From assembly GCF_014637085.1 (NCBI RefSeq), contig NZ_BMEU01000001.1, positions 266,487 to 330,486 of the forward strand: DNA of 64,000 nucleotides, given 5' to 3'. The notes beneath the pieces were generated by a model that was given only the letters and a program-made list of their open reading frames with translations, searched no databases and was not told the DNA's origin. Within the stretch, counting starts at the first letter, position 1. Each line of letters starts with the position of its first letter. This document shows positions 27,251-38,470 of this stretch, one piece after another. Origin of the DNA: Comamonas phosphati. GTDB taxonomy: Bacteria; Pseudomonadota; Gammaproteobacteria; Burkholderiales; Burkholderiaceae_C. The position numbers and the translations under genes were made by a program.

Positions 27251-27441
27251 TTCATTGCAACCGCAAGAGGCCGGCGCGGCGTGTGGTTTGTTTTACAAAA
27301 AGTTTAATGCTTGTCAGCAAATTGTTGGCAATGAGCGCAAAATCGCGGCCTTGCTGCATTTTTATTGTCCGGGTCAGCCCGTGTTTTCGCTGTTCCCGGT
27401 CTTGCTGCGGAGGCTCTTGCGGGTGCCGCGGCCACGATTAC

Positions 27442-28614
27442 ATGGCAAATAGTTCAATATCCTCCGCGTCTCGCAGTGCGCTGATCGACTCCGCCAAGGG
27501 CCTGGCCTGCGCGGCCATCGTCTGGCATCACCTGGCCTTCTACGGCCCCATGTCCGATGTGGCCCACCCGGCCATGCCCGAAGTGCTGGACTGGCTCTAC
27601 GAATACGCACGCATGGCCGTGCAGATCTTCCTGGTGCTGGGCGGCTATCTGGCCGCGGCCAGCCTGGCGCCTCTGGGCGCCGCCAAGTTCGACGCGCCGC
27701 TGCCCAAGATCGGCAAGCGCTTTGTGCGCCTGGTCGTGCCCTATGCCGTGGCGCTGGTGGTGACCATCATCGTCTCTGCCGCGATCCGGCCCTGGTTCGA
27801 CCATGCGTCGGTCTCGGCCGATCCGGGCCTGTGGCAGCTGCTGGCCCATGCGCTGCTGCTGCAGAACATCGTGGGCGAAGAGTCGCTGTCGGCCGGCGTC
27901 TGGTATGTCTCCATAGATTTTCAGCTGTTCGCGCTGAGCGTCTTGCTGCTGGCCGGCGTGCGCTGGGCCGGCAAGGCCGCGGCCCGGCGCTGGGGCGCCC
28001 AGACCATGGCCGCCTGGTGGCCCTGGGCTTTGACGGGAGGGCAGGCGCTGGTCGTGCTGGGCGCGGCCGCATCGCTGTACGGCTTCAATCGCGATGCGGG
28101 CTGGGACGTCTGGGCCGTGTATTTCTTCGGCGCCTACGGCCTGGGCATGATGGCCTTCTGGGCCGTGCAGGCCGACAGGCGCTCCACGGCCTGGAGCTGG
28201 GCCATGCTGATCGCGGCCCTGGTGTTCTCGGCCCTGGTGCTCGACTGGCGCGACCGCATCGCGCTGGCCGGTGCCACGGCGCTGCTGCTCATCGTCGCCC
28301 TGCGCACGCCGGCCATGGCCCAGTGGCAGGGACTGGCGCCGCTGCGCTGCCTGGGCCAAATTTCCTACTCGGTGTTCCTGATCCACTTCTCCGTGTGCCT
28401 GCTGGTCAATGCGGTGGAGAGTTACTTCTGGCCCGCTTCGGCCCCGGCTGCCTTGATCGGCATGGCGGCGGCTTTTGCGCTGTCGGTTGCCGCAGGCTAC
28501 CTGCTCTACCAGAAGGTCGAGCGCCATGTGCCGTCCTGGCACGAGGCCCTGCGCTGGCAGGCGGGCCTGATCGGCGCGGGCCTGCTGACCGCCGTGGTGG
28601 CCGGCCTGCGCTGA
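27442..28614 (+). CDS. Membrane acyltransferase, acyltransferase-3 family
   Basis: 390 residues from the ATG at 27442. About ten hydrophobic helices span the protein. Near the start, IDSAKGLACAAIVWHHLAFY carries the usual catalytic-His position of the family, and LRCLGQISYSVFLIHFSVC near residue 305 is its C-terminal signature. Such integral inner-membrane enzymes acylate glycans or lipids; the acceptor is unknown and no glycan genes are nearby. It converges with rnk. Confidence 0.85.
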   Translation: MANSSISSASRSALIDSAKGLACAAIVWHHLAFYGPMSDVAHPAMPEVLDWLYEYARMAVQIFLVLGGYLAAASLAPLGAAKFDAPLPKIGKRFVRLVVPYAVALVVTIIVSAAIRPWFDHASVSADPGLWQLLAHALLLQNIVGEESLSAGVWYVSIDFQLFALSVLLLAGVRWAGKAAARRWGAQTMAAWWPWALTGGQALVVLGAAASLYGFNRDAGWDVWAVYFFGAYGLGMMAFWAVQADRRSTAWSWAMLIAALVFSALVLDWRDRIALAGATALLLIVALRTPAMAQWQGLAPLRCLGQISYSVFLIHFSVCLLVNAVESYFWPASAPAALIGMAAAFALSVAAGYLLYQKVERHVPSWHEALRWQAGLIGAGLLTAVVAGLR

Positions 28615-28725
28615 GGGCTCCCCGATACCGGCGTGCTCCAATGCCAGAGATGCCGAGCGAGGGCCGTGCCGGCCGCGCCGCCCCGCGGCGAAGGTGTCGT
28701 CCCCCTCGCTTAGCGGCACAGGGGG
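28615..28725 (-). repeat. Family B structured repeat, copy 5 (minus strand)
   Basis: In reverse orientation it begins at the stop codon of rnk, also a minus-strand gene, so the rule of lying just downstream of a stop in the gene's own direction holds. It fills the whole gap to the convergent acyltransferase. The CCCCC/GGGGG hairpin is present; the second stem (28693-28698 with 28749-position equivalents 28649-28654) has two mismatches in the sense strand, so this copy is decayed, and it carries an extra GC-rich insertion. Confidence 0.78.
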
Positions 28726-29133
28726 TTAGCGATAGAGCTCGCCGGCGCCCTCGGGCTGAAAGGTTATGCCGTCCACACGCACCGTGACCTGGCCGGTGGG
28801 GCTGGCCATCTGGAACTGGTCGCCCACCGACAGGCCCAGCAGCGCAATGCCCACGGGCGCAAACACCGAAACCTTGTCGGGGTGGCCGTCCATGTCCTTG
28901 GGGTAAACCAGCGTCAGCGTGTTGGTCCTGCCCGATTCCAGGAGCGTGAAGCGCACGGTGGAGTTCATGGTCACCAGATTGGCCGGGATTTCGGCAGGGT
29001 CCAGCACATCGGCACGGTCGAGCTCGGCCTCCAGTGCCTCGCGGCCCGGAAAGTTGCCGGCCTGCTTTTCCAGCAGGGCTTCGATGCGCTCCAGATCCAA
29101 GGACGACAAAGTGATGTGGGGCTTGCGCTCCAT
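28726..29133 (-). CDS. rnk: Nucleoside diphosphate kinase regulator, GreA/Rnk family
   Basis: 135 residues from the ATG at 29133. A short N-terminal helical region (LSSLDLERIEALLEKQAGNF) is followed by the GreA/GreB-type C-terminal domain (VTMNSTVRFTLLESGRTNTL, VSVFAPVGIALLGLSVGDQF). The long coiled-coil of true Gre factors is missing, which is the hallmark of Rnk; Rnk binds RNA polymerase but does not stimulate cleavage. A terminator-like hairpin lies in its leader. Confidence 0.9.
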   Translation of the reverse strand: MERKPHITLSSLDLERIEALLEKQAGNFPGREALEAELDRADVLDPAEIPANLVTMNSTVRFTLLESGRTNTLTLVYPKDMDGHPDKVSVFAPVGIALLGLSVGDQFQMASPTGQVTVRVDGITFQPEGAGELYR

Positions 29134-29198
29134 GGTGTGATTCCCTTGCAAGGTGGTGTGATCCTGCGGGCGCGGAGAAAAAAAGCTTGCGCCAACGG

Positions 29199-29230
29199 AA
29201 AAAAGCCCGGGCAACGGGGTTGTCCGGGCC
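29199..29230 (-). terminator. Intrinsic terminator upstream of rnk
   Basis: On the minus strand an 11-bp stem (GCCCGGACAAC with GTTGCCCGGGC, one G-T pair) is followed by TTTTTT. It lies 66 bases before the rnk start. It ends transcripts from the copper genes upstream, or attenuates rnk if the rnk promoter lies further up. Confidence 0.8.
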
Positions 29231-29431
29231 AAGGCATTTGAAAGCACCAAGTTGGTGCGTTGCTTGCATTGTGTGGCCAGTCGCCACGGCTGCCAAGCCT
29301 TCCCGCACGGCGCCAGTGCGAATTGCTTGCCATTCCCGCGGTTTTGCTCTAATCGCAGGCGCTGGCTGCAGGCGAAAGAAGTACCGCTACGGCCTATCCC
29401 CCGCGAGGGCCTGCTCTGCGCGCCTGGAAGA

Positions 29432-29692
29432 TCACCGAGGGTCCGCTCCCATGGCACCGGAATCCGGCTTGCCTGCGCGCTTCGATATCGGCCAGTTCGA
29501 GAACGCCAGCACGTACAGCGCGATCAGGTTGGCCATGGGGACGATCATCAGCAGGCCGAGCCAGCCGGAAAAACCGGCCTTGGCAAAGATCCGCCAGAAC
29601 GGCAGCACGATGACCACCGCACCCAGCAGCATCGTGAGCCAGTGGGCGCCAAACCACCATGTCATGTCGCTCGTGCCGAGTCCGTTCATCAT
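29432..29692 (-). CDS. Small two-helix membrane protein next to the copper ATPase
   Basis: 86 residues with two membrane segments (WLTMLLGAVVIVLPFWRIFA, WLGLLMIVPMANLIALYVLA). AAGGAGA precedes the double ATG. It lies 42 bases downstream of the P-type ATPase on the same strand, so it is probably co-transcribed and copper-induced. No metal-binding Cys/Met cluster is visible. The function is unknown; it could be an accessory subunit. Confidence 0.75.
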   Translation of the reverse strand: MMNGLGTSDMTWWFGAHWLTMLLGAVVIVLPFWRIFAKAGFSGWLGLLMIVPMANLIALYVLAFSNWPISKRAGKPDSGAMGADPR

Positions 29693-29734
29693 GATGCATC
29701 TCCTTTCATTGAAAGTCTTGAGGCCGGTGGCGCC

Positions 29735-32068
<2,334 letters not shown>

Positions 32069-32100
32069 GCCAATGCCTTTTTTCTGGAGTTGACCCGATT

Positions 32101-32129
32101 CTTGACCTTGCCATCGTGGAAAGGTCAAG
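32101..32129 (-). promoter_or_regulatory. CueR-type MerR-family operator/promoter
   Basis: The inverted repeat CTTGACCTT (32101-32109) and AAGGTCAAG (32121-32129) has perfect 9-bp arms 11 bases apart. On the minus strand, TTGACC is followed after 19 bases by AAGAAT, the over-long spacer typical of MerR-regulated promoters, pointing into the copper ATPase. No cueR gene is adjacent. Confidence 0.85.
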
Positions 32130-32348
32130 CCCCTTTCCTGGCGGACGCATCCGGCCCGTATCGTCCCGGGCCGGTGGGCTATCGGGACAAAGATTTATGC
32201 TGCTGGAGATTGACCTCATTGTGACGCTGCCTTGCCCCGAGCGCGCCAGGCGCGTGATGGAACGCCTTTAGCCCCTGGTTAGTATTCCGACATGGTCACA
32301 CGCAGGTCGGGTGCATGCGCGCGGACTTTGTTGAGGAGGAACAAGAAC

Positions 32349-32648
32349 ATGCTGCTGATCGTCGGAACCGTGCGCCTGCCCGCCGGGAACCTGGAGCGTG
32401 CCAGGCCCGCCATGCGGGCCATGGTGGAAGCCTCGCGTGCCGAGCCGGGCTGCCTGGAATACGGCTATGCCGAGGACGTGCTGGCGCCGGGCTTGATCCA
32501 TGTGAAGGAGCTGTGGCAGGACCAGGCCTCGCTGGACGCGCATTTCGCCTCCGGCCATATCGCCGCGTGGCGCGCGGTCTGGCCCGGCTTGGGCCTTGGC
32601 GACCGCGACCTGCATGTGTATGAGGTGGGGGCGCCGCGCCAGACCTGA
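32349..32648 (+). CDS. Antibiotic biosynthesis monooxygenase (ABM) family protein
   Basis: 99 residues from the ATG at 32349, with GAGGAGG upstream. It is a dimeric ferredoxin-like alpha/beta fold: LLIVGTVRLPAGNLERARPA, SRAEPGCLEYGYAEDVL and ELWQDQASLDAHFAS are typical of the YgiN-like quinol monooxygenase group. Members act without cofactors on quinols or polyketides; the substrate is unknown. It is not in an obvious operon. Confidence 0.87.
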   Translation: MLLIVGTVRLPAGNLERARPAMRAMVEASRAEPGCLEYGYAEDVLAPGLIHVKELWQDQASLDAHFASGHIAAWRAVWPGLGLGDRDLHVYEVGAPRQT

Positions 32649-32756
32649 TGCGCAGGCTGGTTGACGGAGGTAAACACCAGGCCATCTGACAGGGTGTTAC
32701 AGCAAAAGCCGCCTTCGCTGATAGATTGTCCGTGCCAACCATGTCACCACATTGAG

Positions 32757-32879
32757 ATGAAACCCAAAATCAACTTTATCGAGAGGGAGCGCCTCTTCCG
32801 GCGCGAGCTGAAGCGGCGCCGAGTGAAGTTCCTGCCCATGCAGGTCTTGCGCCGCCTCTTTAAGGAGGCCGGTATCTGA
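32757..32879 (+). CDS. Hypothetical 40-residue basic protein
   Basis: MKPKINFIERERLFRREL and so on, with 10 Arg and 5 Lys, in an otherwise empty interval. Codon use is unbiased and the ribosome site (TTGAG) is poor. It could be a small nucleic-acid-binding peptide or chance. A homologue search would decide. Confidence 0.3.
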   Translation: MKPKINFIERERLFRRELKRRRVKFLPMQVLRRLFKEAGI

Positions 32880-33312
32880 ACCCGGCTGATTCCAGGCTGA
32901 TTGTTCATTGCTCATGGCCGCAACTGCCGCGCATGGAGGCGCAGACAGCCATCCACAAGGCGCTGGCTGACATGGGCCGCGGCCATTGCCTTGCATCATG
33001 ACCGTGCACGCGAGGCATCTTGCCTGAGCGCGGCGAGCGGCCAAACCCATATCGACTGCCTGTGGAGAGCGCCACCGATGGCTCGGCCAGGTCGCTGGCT
33101 TCGGGGTGGCTTCGCCTGATGGCAGGCGGTGTCTGGCGTTGCTGATCGAGGATCGGAACTGTTGGAAACGTGTTGCCCGGAAATCCCAAGAGGGGTATTG
33201 TGATCCGTCCGCCTTGACCGGACCGGCTTGCGCAAATGCTGTCGCGGAAAGCTGAGCGACGAATGCCGGCCGGCCGATCGTATCGACGTCTCGTGTTGAA
33301 AGGAAGGTTCGT
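32880..33312. other. Gene-free stretch of 433 bp
   Basis: No convincing gene, repeat or terminator was found. Several overlapping open frames exist on both strands, but none has a ribosome site or family-like sequence. It separates the copper/ABM genes from the accessory-looking run starting at 33313 and ends in that gene's AAAGGAAGG ribosome site. Confidence 0.5.
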
Positions 33313-33885
33313 ATGACTACACACAAAGTTGGCTACCTGATCGGCAGCCTCGCCAAGGCCTCCATCAATCGTCAGCTCGCCAAGGCGCTGGTGAAACTGG
33401 CACCGCCGGCGCTGGTGTTTACAGAGATACCTATCAAGGACCTGCCGCTCTACAGCTACGACTACGACGCCGACTATCCGCCGGTGGCGCGCGCCTTCAA
33501 GCAGGCCATCGCCGACGTCGATGCGCTGCTGTTCGTCACCCCGGAATACAACCGCTCGATCCCCGGCGGCTTGAAGAATGCCATCGACTGGGCGAGTCGG
33601 CCGTGGGGGGAGAACTCATTCACGCACAAGCCCTGCGCCGTGATTGGCACATCGCCCGGTGCCATTGGCACTGCGGTGGCCCAGCAGAGCCTGCGCAGCG
33701 TGCTCGGCTTCTGCAACGCGCCTCAGATGAACGCGCCGGAGGCCTACATCCATTTCACCCCCGGCCTCATCACCGAAGACGGCGACGTCACCAATGCAAG
33801 CACGGCGGAGTTCCTGCGCAACTACATGTCGGACTTCCACCAGTTCATCGCGCGCGTGATTGCGGTGCTGCCGCGCGATGCATGA
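33313..33885 (+). CDS. NAD(P)H-dependent FMN reductase
   Basis: 190 residues. It is a flavodoxin-like fold: GYLIGSLAKASINRQLAKAL is the FMN phosphate loop and VDALLFVTPEYNRSIPGGLK-NAIDWASRP the family signature around residue 75-105. Members reduce FMN, quinones or azo/chromate compounds. AAAGGAAGG lies before the ATG. It heads a run of four plus-strand genes (reductase, MFS pump, amidohydrolase, TRIC). Confidence 0.92.
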   Translation: MTTHKVGYLIGSLAKASINRQLAKALVKLAPPALVFTEIPIKDLPLYSYDYDADYPPVARAFKQAIADVDALLFVTPEYNRSIPGGLKNAIDWASRPWGENSFTHKPCAVIGTSPGAIGTAVAQQSLRSVLGFCNAPQMNAPEAYIHFTPGLITEDGDVTNASTAEFLRNYMSDFHQFIARVIAVLPRDA

Positions 33886-33978
33886 CCGCCGATGCTGGCG
33901 GCAGTGGTGGGCGGACGGCGCCTGCCGGTGACGCAGCCGTCTAGATAAGCCCGGTTGCACAGGTGTAATGGAGGCAGG

Positions 33979-35472
33979 ATGAATACCAGCGTTCAATCCA
34001 AGGTGGCGGACAAGGTGGACAACGTGGACAAGGCGTACCGGGGCAACGACCGGCTGCTGTTCGGCATCATCATGGGCGTGGTCGCGTTCTGGCTGTTTGC
34101 CCAGACGACACTCAACATTGCACCCGACATGGGCCGCGACCTCGGCCTGGATGCAAGCACGATGAACGTCGCGGTGGCCATCACCTCGCTGTTCTCGGGC
34201 ATCTTCATCGTGGTGATGGGCGGCTTGGCCGATCGCGTCGGCCGGCTCAAGATCACGCGCATCGGCTTTTACCTGAGCATCGCCGGCTCGCTGCTGGTGG
34301 CCGTCACGCCGCCGGGGGCGCTGGCTGCGCCCGTCATGCTGCTGGGCCGTGCGCTGCAAGGCCTGTCGGCTGCCTGCATCATGCCGGCCAGCCTGGCGCT
34401 GGTGAAGGCGTTTTGGGACGGCCCCGAGCGCCAGCGTGCCATCAGCATGTGGTCGATCGGTTCGTGGGGCGGTTCAGGCCTGTGCGCGCTGTTCGGCGGC
34501 TTGATGTCGCAGCACTTCGGCTGGCGCTCGATCTTCTGGGTGGCCATCGCCGTGAGCGTGCTCGGCCTGTGGATGATGCACGGCACGCCCGAGAGCAAGG
34601 CCGAAACCAGGGGTGAGTACAAGTTCGACCTGCCTGGCGTGCTGGCCTTCATGGTCACCATGGTGGCGTTGCAGGTGCTGGTGACGCAGGGCAACAACTT
34701 GGGCTGGGTCAGCCCGGTGGGCTTGGGGCTGCTGGCGGCAACGGTGGTGTTCGGCTGGCTGTTTTTGCGCATCGAGAGCAAGGCCTCGAATGCGTTCTTT
34801 GATTTCAGCCTGTTCAAGAATTCGACCTACACCGGCGCGACGATTTCCAACTTTTTGATCAACGCCACGGCCGGCACGTTGATCGTGTCGCTGCAACTGG
34901 TGCAGATCGGCGGCGGCATGAACGCCCAGCAGGCGGGCTTTCTGACGCTGGGCTACGCGATCGCCATCATCGCCTTCATTCGCGTGGGCGAGAAGCTGCT
35001 GCAGCGCTTCGGTGCGCGCAAGCCGATGATCTGGGGCTGCCTGATCACGGGCCTGGCGATCCTGCTGGTGTCGCCCGCCAATCTGCTGCTGTCGGACTAC
35101 AAGATCCTGGCGAGCGTCGGCTACACGCTGTTCGGTGTCGGTCTGGCGTTCTATGCGACGCCGTCGACCGACGCGGCGCTGTCAAACCTGCCGACGGCCC
35201 AGGCGGGGTCGGGCTCGGGCATCTACAAAATGGCTTCGTCGCTCGGTGCCGCTTTCGGCGTGGCGATCTCCGCCGCCCTTTTCACCGCCCTCAGCGGCGA
35301 CAGCGCGAGCATGGGCTGGCTCGAGGGGGTGATCACCTTCAGTGGCCGCCAGGACAACCTGGCCGTGCGGGAGGCCGCCATCGTGGCCCTGGGCTTCAAC
35401 GTGCTGATGGTCGTGATCGCCATCGTCTCGATCATGCTCACGGTGCCCAAGGGCGCGAAGGCGCAGGCCTGA
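33979..35472 (+). CDS. MFS transporter, DHA2-like 14-helix type
   Basis: 497 residues from the ATG at 33979 (GGAGGCAGG upstream). About 14 membrane helices; the loop 2-3 motif is GGLADRVGRLKITRIG, and LGRALQGLSAACIMPASLAL matches motif C-like segments of the DHA2 drug/proton antiporters. The substrate is unknown. Its neighbours, an FMN reductase and an M20 amidohydrolase, suggest uptake or efflux of an aromatic amide or its product, which is inference. Confidence 0.9.
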   Translation: MNTSVQSKVADKVDNVDKAYRGNDRLLFGIIMGVVAFWLFAQTTLNIAPDMGRDLGLDASTMNVAVAITSLFSGIFIVVMGGLADRVGRLKITRIGFYLSIAGSLLVAVTPPGALAAPVMLLGRALQGLSAACIMPASLALVKAFWDGPERQRAISMWSIGSWGGSGLCALFGGLMSQHFGWRSIFWVAIAVSVLGLWMMHGTPESKAETRGEYKFDLPGVLAFMVTMVALQVLVTQGNNLGWVSPVGLGLLAATVVFGWLFLRIESKASNAFFDFSLFKNSTYTGATISNFLINATAGTLIVSLQLVQIGGGMNAQQAGFLTLGYAIAIIAFIRVGEKLLQRFGARKPMIWGCLITGLAILLVSPANLLLSDYKILASVGYTLFGVGLAFYATPSTDAALSNLPTAQAGSGSGIYKMASSLGAAFGVAISAALFTALSGDSASMGWLEGVITFSGRQDNLAVREAAIVALGFNVLMVVIAIVSIMLTVPKGAKAQA

Positions 35473-35565
35473 ACGCCCAGCTGCCCTGCCAAGCGCCGGC
35501 TATTCCCTCAAGCACGCCTTCTGCGGGATATCTTTCAACCTTGCTTCGCCACTTCTGGAATTGTC

Positions 35566-36837
35566 ATGAATGCCCTCACCCAAGCTCTCGGCTCCGCCGA
35601 ACCTGCCCTGCTGGCCGAACTCGAAGCGCTCTACAAGGACCTTCACCAGCATCCCGAGCTGTCGATGCAGGAAGTGCGCACCGCGAAAATCGTGGCCGAC
35701 GCGATGCAGGGCCTCGGCTACGAGGTGACGCGCAAGGTCGGCGTGACCGGCGTGGTCTGCGTGATGAAGAATGGCGCCGGCCCGACCGTGATGCTGCGCG
35801 CCGACATGGATGCGCTGCCAATGGCCGAGAACACCGGGCTGCCCTATGCCAGCACCGTGACGGCACGCGACGCGGACGGTGTCGAGGTCGGCGTTGCACA
35901 CTCGTGCGGCCACGACATGCACGTGACCTGGATGATCGGCGCCGCGCGCATCCTGTCCACGCATCGCGCCGCCTGGCAGGGCACGCTGATGATCGTCTTC
36001 CAGCCGGGCGAGGAAACCGCCGAGGGCGCGAACGCCATGGTGCGTGACTGGGGCGAGGGCCGCTTCCCCAAACCCGACATCATCCTCGGCCAGCACGTGA
36101 TGGTCGGTGCGGCCGGCACCGTGAGTTACCGTCCCGGCGTCACACTGTCTGCCGGAGACAGCCTGAAGATCAAGCTCTTCGGGCGCGGCTCGCACGGCTC
36201 ACAGCCGCAAACCTCGATCGATCCGGTCATCATGGCCGCCGCGACCACGCTGCGCCTGCAGACCATCGTCTCGCGGGAGATTGCGCCGACCGAGCCGGCC
36301 GTGCTCACCATAGGCTCGCTGCAAGCCGGCACCAAGGAAAACATCATCCCCGACGATGCCACCATCAAGCTGAACATGCGCACCTTCAGCGAGGACACGC
36401 GCGAGTACATGCTCAAGTCGATCCGCCGTATTTGCTGCGCCGAGTGCGATGCCTCCGGTGCCGAGCGGCCGCCCGAGTTCACCACCATCAACAGTTATCC
36501 GCTGACGGAAAACGACCTGGCTGCCACGCAAAAGGTGGCGCAGGCGTTCCAGCAGCAGTTTGGCGAAAAGGCCTTGCTGGCGTCCAGCCCGGCGTCGGCC
36601 AGCGAAGACTTCAGCATTTTCGGCCGCAGCTGGGGCGTGCCCTATGTGTTCTGGTTCGTCGGCAGCACCGACCCGGCGGCGTACGCCAAGGCCCAACAGG
36701 AAAAAGCCGTCAACAAGATCCCCAGCAACCACTCGCCGAAGTTCGCGCCGCAGCTCCATCCGACGCTGGAGACCGGCCTGCAGGCCATGCTGAGCGCCGC
36801 CGCCGCCTGGCTGTGCCCTGCCGGCGCCGCGGCCTGA
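35566..36837 (+). CDS. M20-family amidohydrolase, hippurate hydrolase-like
   Basis: 423 residues. The metal ligands lie in HSCGHDMHVTWMIGA (near residue 111) and in FQPGEETAEGANAMV with its catalytic Glu; the start LHQHPELSMQEVRTAKIVAD is typical of the AbgB/HipO/ILR1 group. These are two-domain metal aminoacylases that release amino acids or aromatic acids from N-acyl conjugates in the cytoplasm. It is 93 bases after the MFS gene and 9 before the TRIC gene. Confidence 0.92.
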   Translation: MNALTQALGSAEPALLAELEALYKDLHQHPELSMQEVRTAKIVADAMQGLGYEVTRKVGVTGVVCVMKNGAGPTVMLRADMDALPMAENTGLPYASTVTARDADGVEVGVAHSCGHDMHVTWMIGAARILSTHRAAWQGTLMIVFQPGEETAEGANAMVRDWGEGRFPKPDIILGQHVMVGAAGTVSYRPGVTLSAGDSLKIKLFGRGSHGSQPQTSIDPVIMAAATTLRLQTIVSREIAPTEPAVLTIGSLQAGTKENIIPDDATIKLNMRTFSEDTREYMLKSIRRICCAECDASGAERPPEFTTINSYPLTENDLAATQKVAQAFQQQFGEKALLASSPASASEDFSIFGRSWGVPYVFWFVGSTDPAAYAKAQQEKAVNKIPSNHSPKFAPQLHPTLETGLQAMLSAAAAWLCPAGAAA

Positions 36838-36846
36838 AACAAACCC

Positions 36847-37512
36847 ATGAACGTCCACGAATTGGCACTTGCCGGCCTGAACGACCATCGCCTGTTCACC
36901 ACGCTCGATCTGGCGGGCACCTTCGCCTTTGCCATCAGCGGTGCCGTTGCTGCCAGAAAACGCGGCCTCGACTGGTTCGGCGTGGCCGTCATCGCGTTCA
37001 CGGTCGCGTGCGGCGGGGGCGTGCTGCGCGATCTGTGCATCGGCGCGGTGCCGCCGGCCGGGCTGACCGATTGGCGCTACCTCGCCGTGGCCATGGTCGC
37101 GACCCTGATGACGATAGCCGCCAACAAATTGGTCGTGCGCCTGACGCACCCGGTCATCCTCTTCGACTCCATCGGCCTGGGGCTCTTTGCCGTGACCGGT
37201 GCGCAGAAGGCCATGATTTTTGGCCATAACGCGGAGGTGGCGGTGCTGCTGGGCATCGTCACCGCGGTGGGCGGCGGCGTGGTGCGTGACGTGCTGCTCA
37301 ATCGGGTGCCGGTGATTCTTCAGCGTGATATCTATGCCTCGGCTGCGCTGGTCGGCGCCAGCATCGAGGTGGCGGGCGAGCGCCTGGGGTGGTTGTCGAG
37401 CGGGCGGACCTGGGTGGCTTTGGCGGCGTGCTTCGCGCTTCGTTATCTATCGCTGCGCTACCGATGGAATCTGCCGCGCTCTTCCAGACACGACAGCAAG
37501 GGCGCGGACTAG
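36847..37512 (+). CDS. Trimeric intracellular cation (TRIC) channel family protein
   Basis: 221 residues with seven hydrophobic helices arranged as two repeats. The repeated signatures are TLDLAGTFAFAISGAVAARK and DSIGLGLFAVTGAQKAM, and the glycine motifs GGGVLRDLCIG and GGGVVRDVLLN, as in YadS/UPF0126 proteins. Prokaryotic TRIC proteins form potassium-permeable trimers. The start is 9 bases after the amidohydrolase stop, so translation may be coupled. Confidence 0.92.
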   Translation: MNVHELALAGLNDHRLFTTLDLAGTFAFAISGAVAARKRGLDWFGVAVIAFTVACGGGVLRDLCIGAVPPAGLTDWRYLAVAMVATLMTIAANKLVVRLTHPVILFDSIGLGLFAVTGAQKAMIFGHNAEVAVLLGIVTAVGGGVVRDVLLNRVPVILQRDIYASAALVGASIEVAGERLGWLSSGRTWVALAACFALRYLSLRYRWNLPRSSRHDSKGAD

Positions 37513-37578
37513 CCTGCCGAGGGCCTGCTGGACAGCAGCACGCTGGTCTTCTCGCGAGGCTGCGGCTGTTCGGCCACC

Positions 37579-38460
37579 TTATCCCAGCAGCAGCTGCGCA
37601 TGGTGGCGCAGATGGTCGTCGATAAAGCTCTGGATGAAGTAATAGCCGTGGTCGTAACCCGCATGGCGGCGCAGCGTCAGCGGCTGGCCGGCCTTGGCGC
37701 AGGCGGTTTCGAAGGCCTCGGGCAGCAGCTGTTTTTCGATCAGGAATTTGTCGGCCAGGCCCTGATCGACGAGGATGCCGGCGGGGTAGGGCGCCTGCTT
37801 TTGCGCGGCCATGAGTTCGCTGGCGTCGTGCCTGGCCCACCCGGTCTTGTCATCGCCCAGGTAGCCGCTGAAGGCTTTCTGGCCCCAGGGGCAGTTGACC
37901 GGGTTGGCAATCGGCGCGAAGGCCGAGACGCTCCTGAATTGGCCGGGGTGGCGCAGCGCCAGCGTCAGCGCGCCGTGGCCGCCCATGCTATGGCCGAAGA
38001 TGCCGATCCGCTGCAGGTCCACGGGCAGCCTGGCGCCGACGAGTGGCAGCAGGTCGCCGAGGATGTAGCTTTCCATGCGCCAGTGCAGGGCCCAGGGCCT
38101 GGCTGTGGCGTCGAGGTAAAAGCCTGCGCCCACGCCGAAGTCCCAGGCATCGGCTTCGCCGGGCAGGCCTGCCCCGCGCGGGCTGGTGTCGGGACAGATC
38201 AGGGCGAGGTTCAGCTCGGCCGCCAGGCGCTGGGCGCCGGCCTTGATCATGAAGGTTTCCTCGGTGCAGGCCAGGCCTGCGAGATAGAGCAGGGCCGCTA
38301 CCTTTTCACCGGAGTCCTTGCCATGAAGTGCCTTGGGCGGCAGATAGACCGAGAACTTCATGGACAGGCCGATCTCGCTGGAGAAATGCTCGTAGTAGCG
38401 CTGGGCACCGCCAAAGCAGGCGTGGGCGCTCTTGAGTTCCAGGGTGGGCTGGGCGGACAT
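37579..38460 (-). CDS. fghA: S-formylglutathione hydrolase
   Basis: 293 residues from the ATG at 38460, which has GGAG 6 bases upstream (a TTG at 38472 is the alternative). It is an esterase-D alpha/beta hydrolase: nucleophile S158 in FGHSMGGHGAL, TSPRGAGLPGEADAWDFGVG near residue 93, and the His in HAGYDHGYYFI near the end. It hydrolyses S-formylglutathione to formate and glutathione. It lies downstream of frmA on the same strand and completes the formaldehyde pathway. Confidence 0.96.
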   Translation of the reverse strand: MSAQPTLELKSAHACFGGAQRYYEHFSSEIGLSMKFSVYLPPKALHGKDSGEKVAALLYLAGLACTEETFMIKAGAQRLAAELNLALICPDTSPRGAGLPGEADAWDFGVGAGFYLDATARPWALHWRMESYILGDLLPLVGARLPVDLQRIGIFGHSMGGHGALTLALRHPGQFRSVSAFAPIANPVNCPWGQKAFSGYLGDDKTGWARHDASELMAAQKQAPYPAGILVDQGLADKFLIEKQLLPEAFETACAKAGQPLTLRRHAGYDHGYYFIQSFIDDHLRHHAQLLLG

Positions 38461-38470
38461 GGGGTGCTCC

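Noticed and set aside
32199-32271. Remnant of cueR beside the copper operator
   Set aside because: The short frame shows no MerR helix-turn-helix sequence, so it cannot be called a cueR fragment.
32905-33324. 139-codon minus-strand frame in the empty stretch
   Set aside because: No ribosome site, no recognisable domain, and it runs over the start of the FMN reductase gene.
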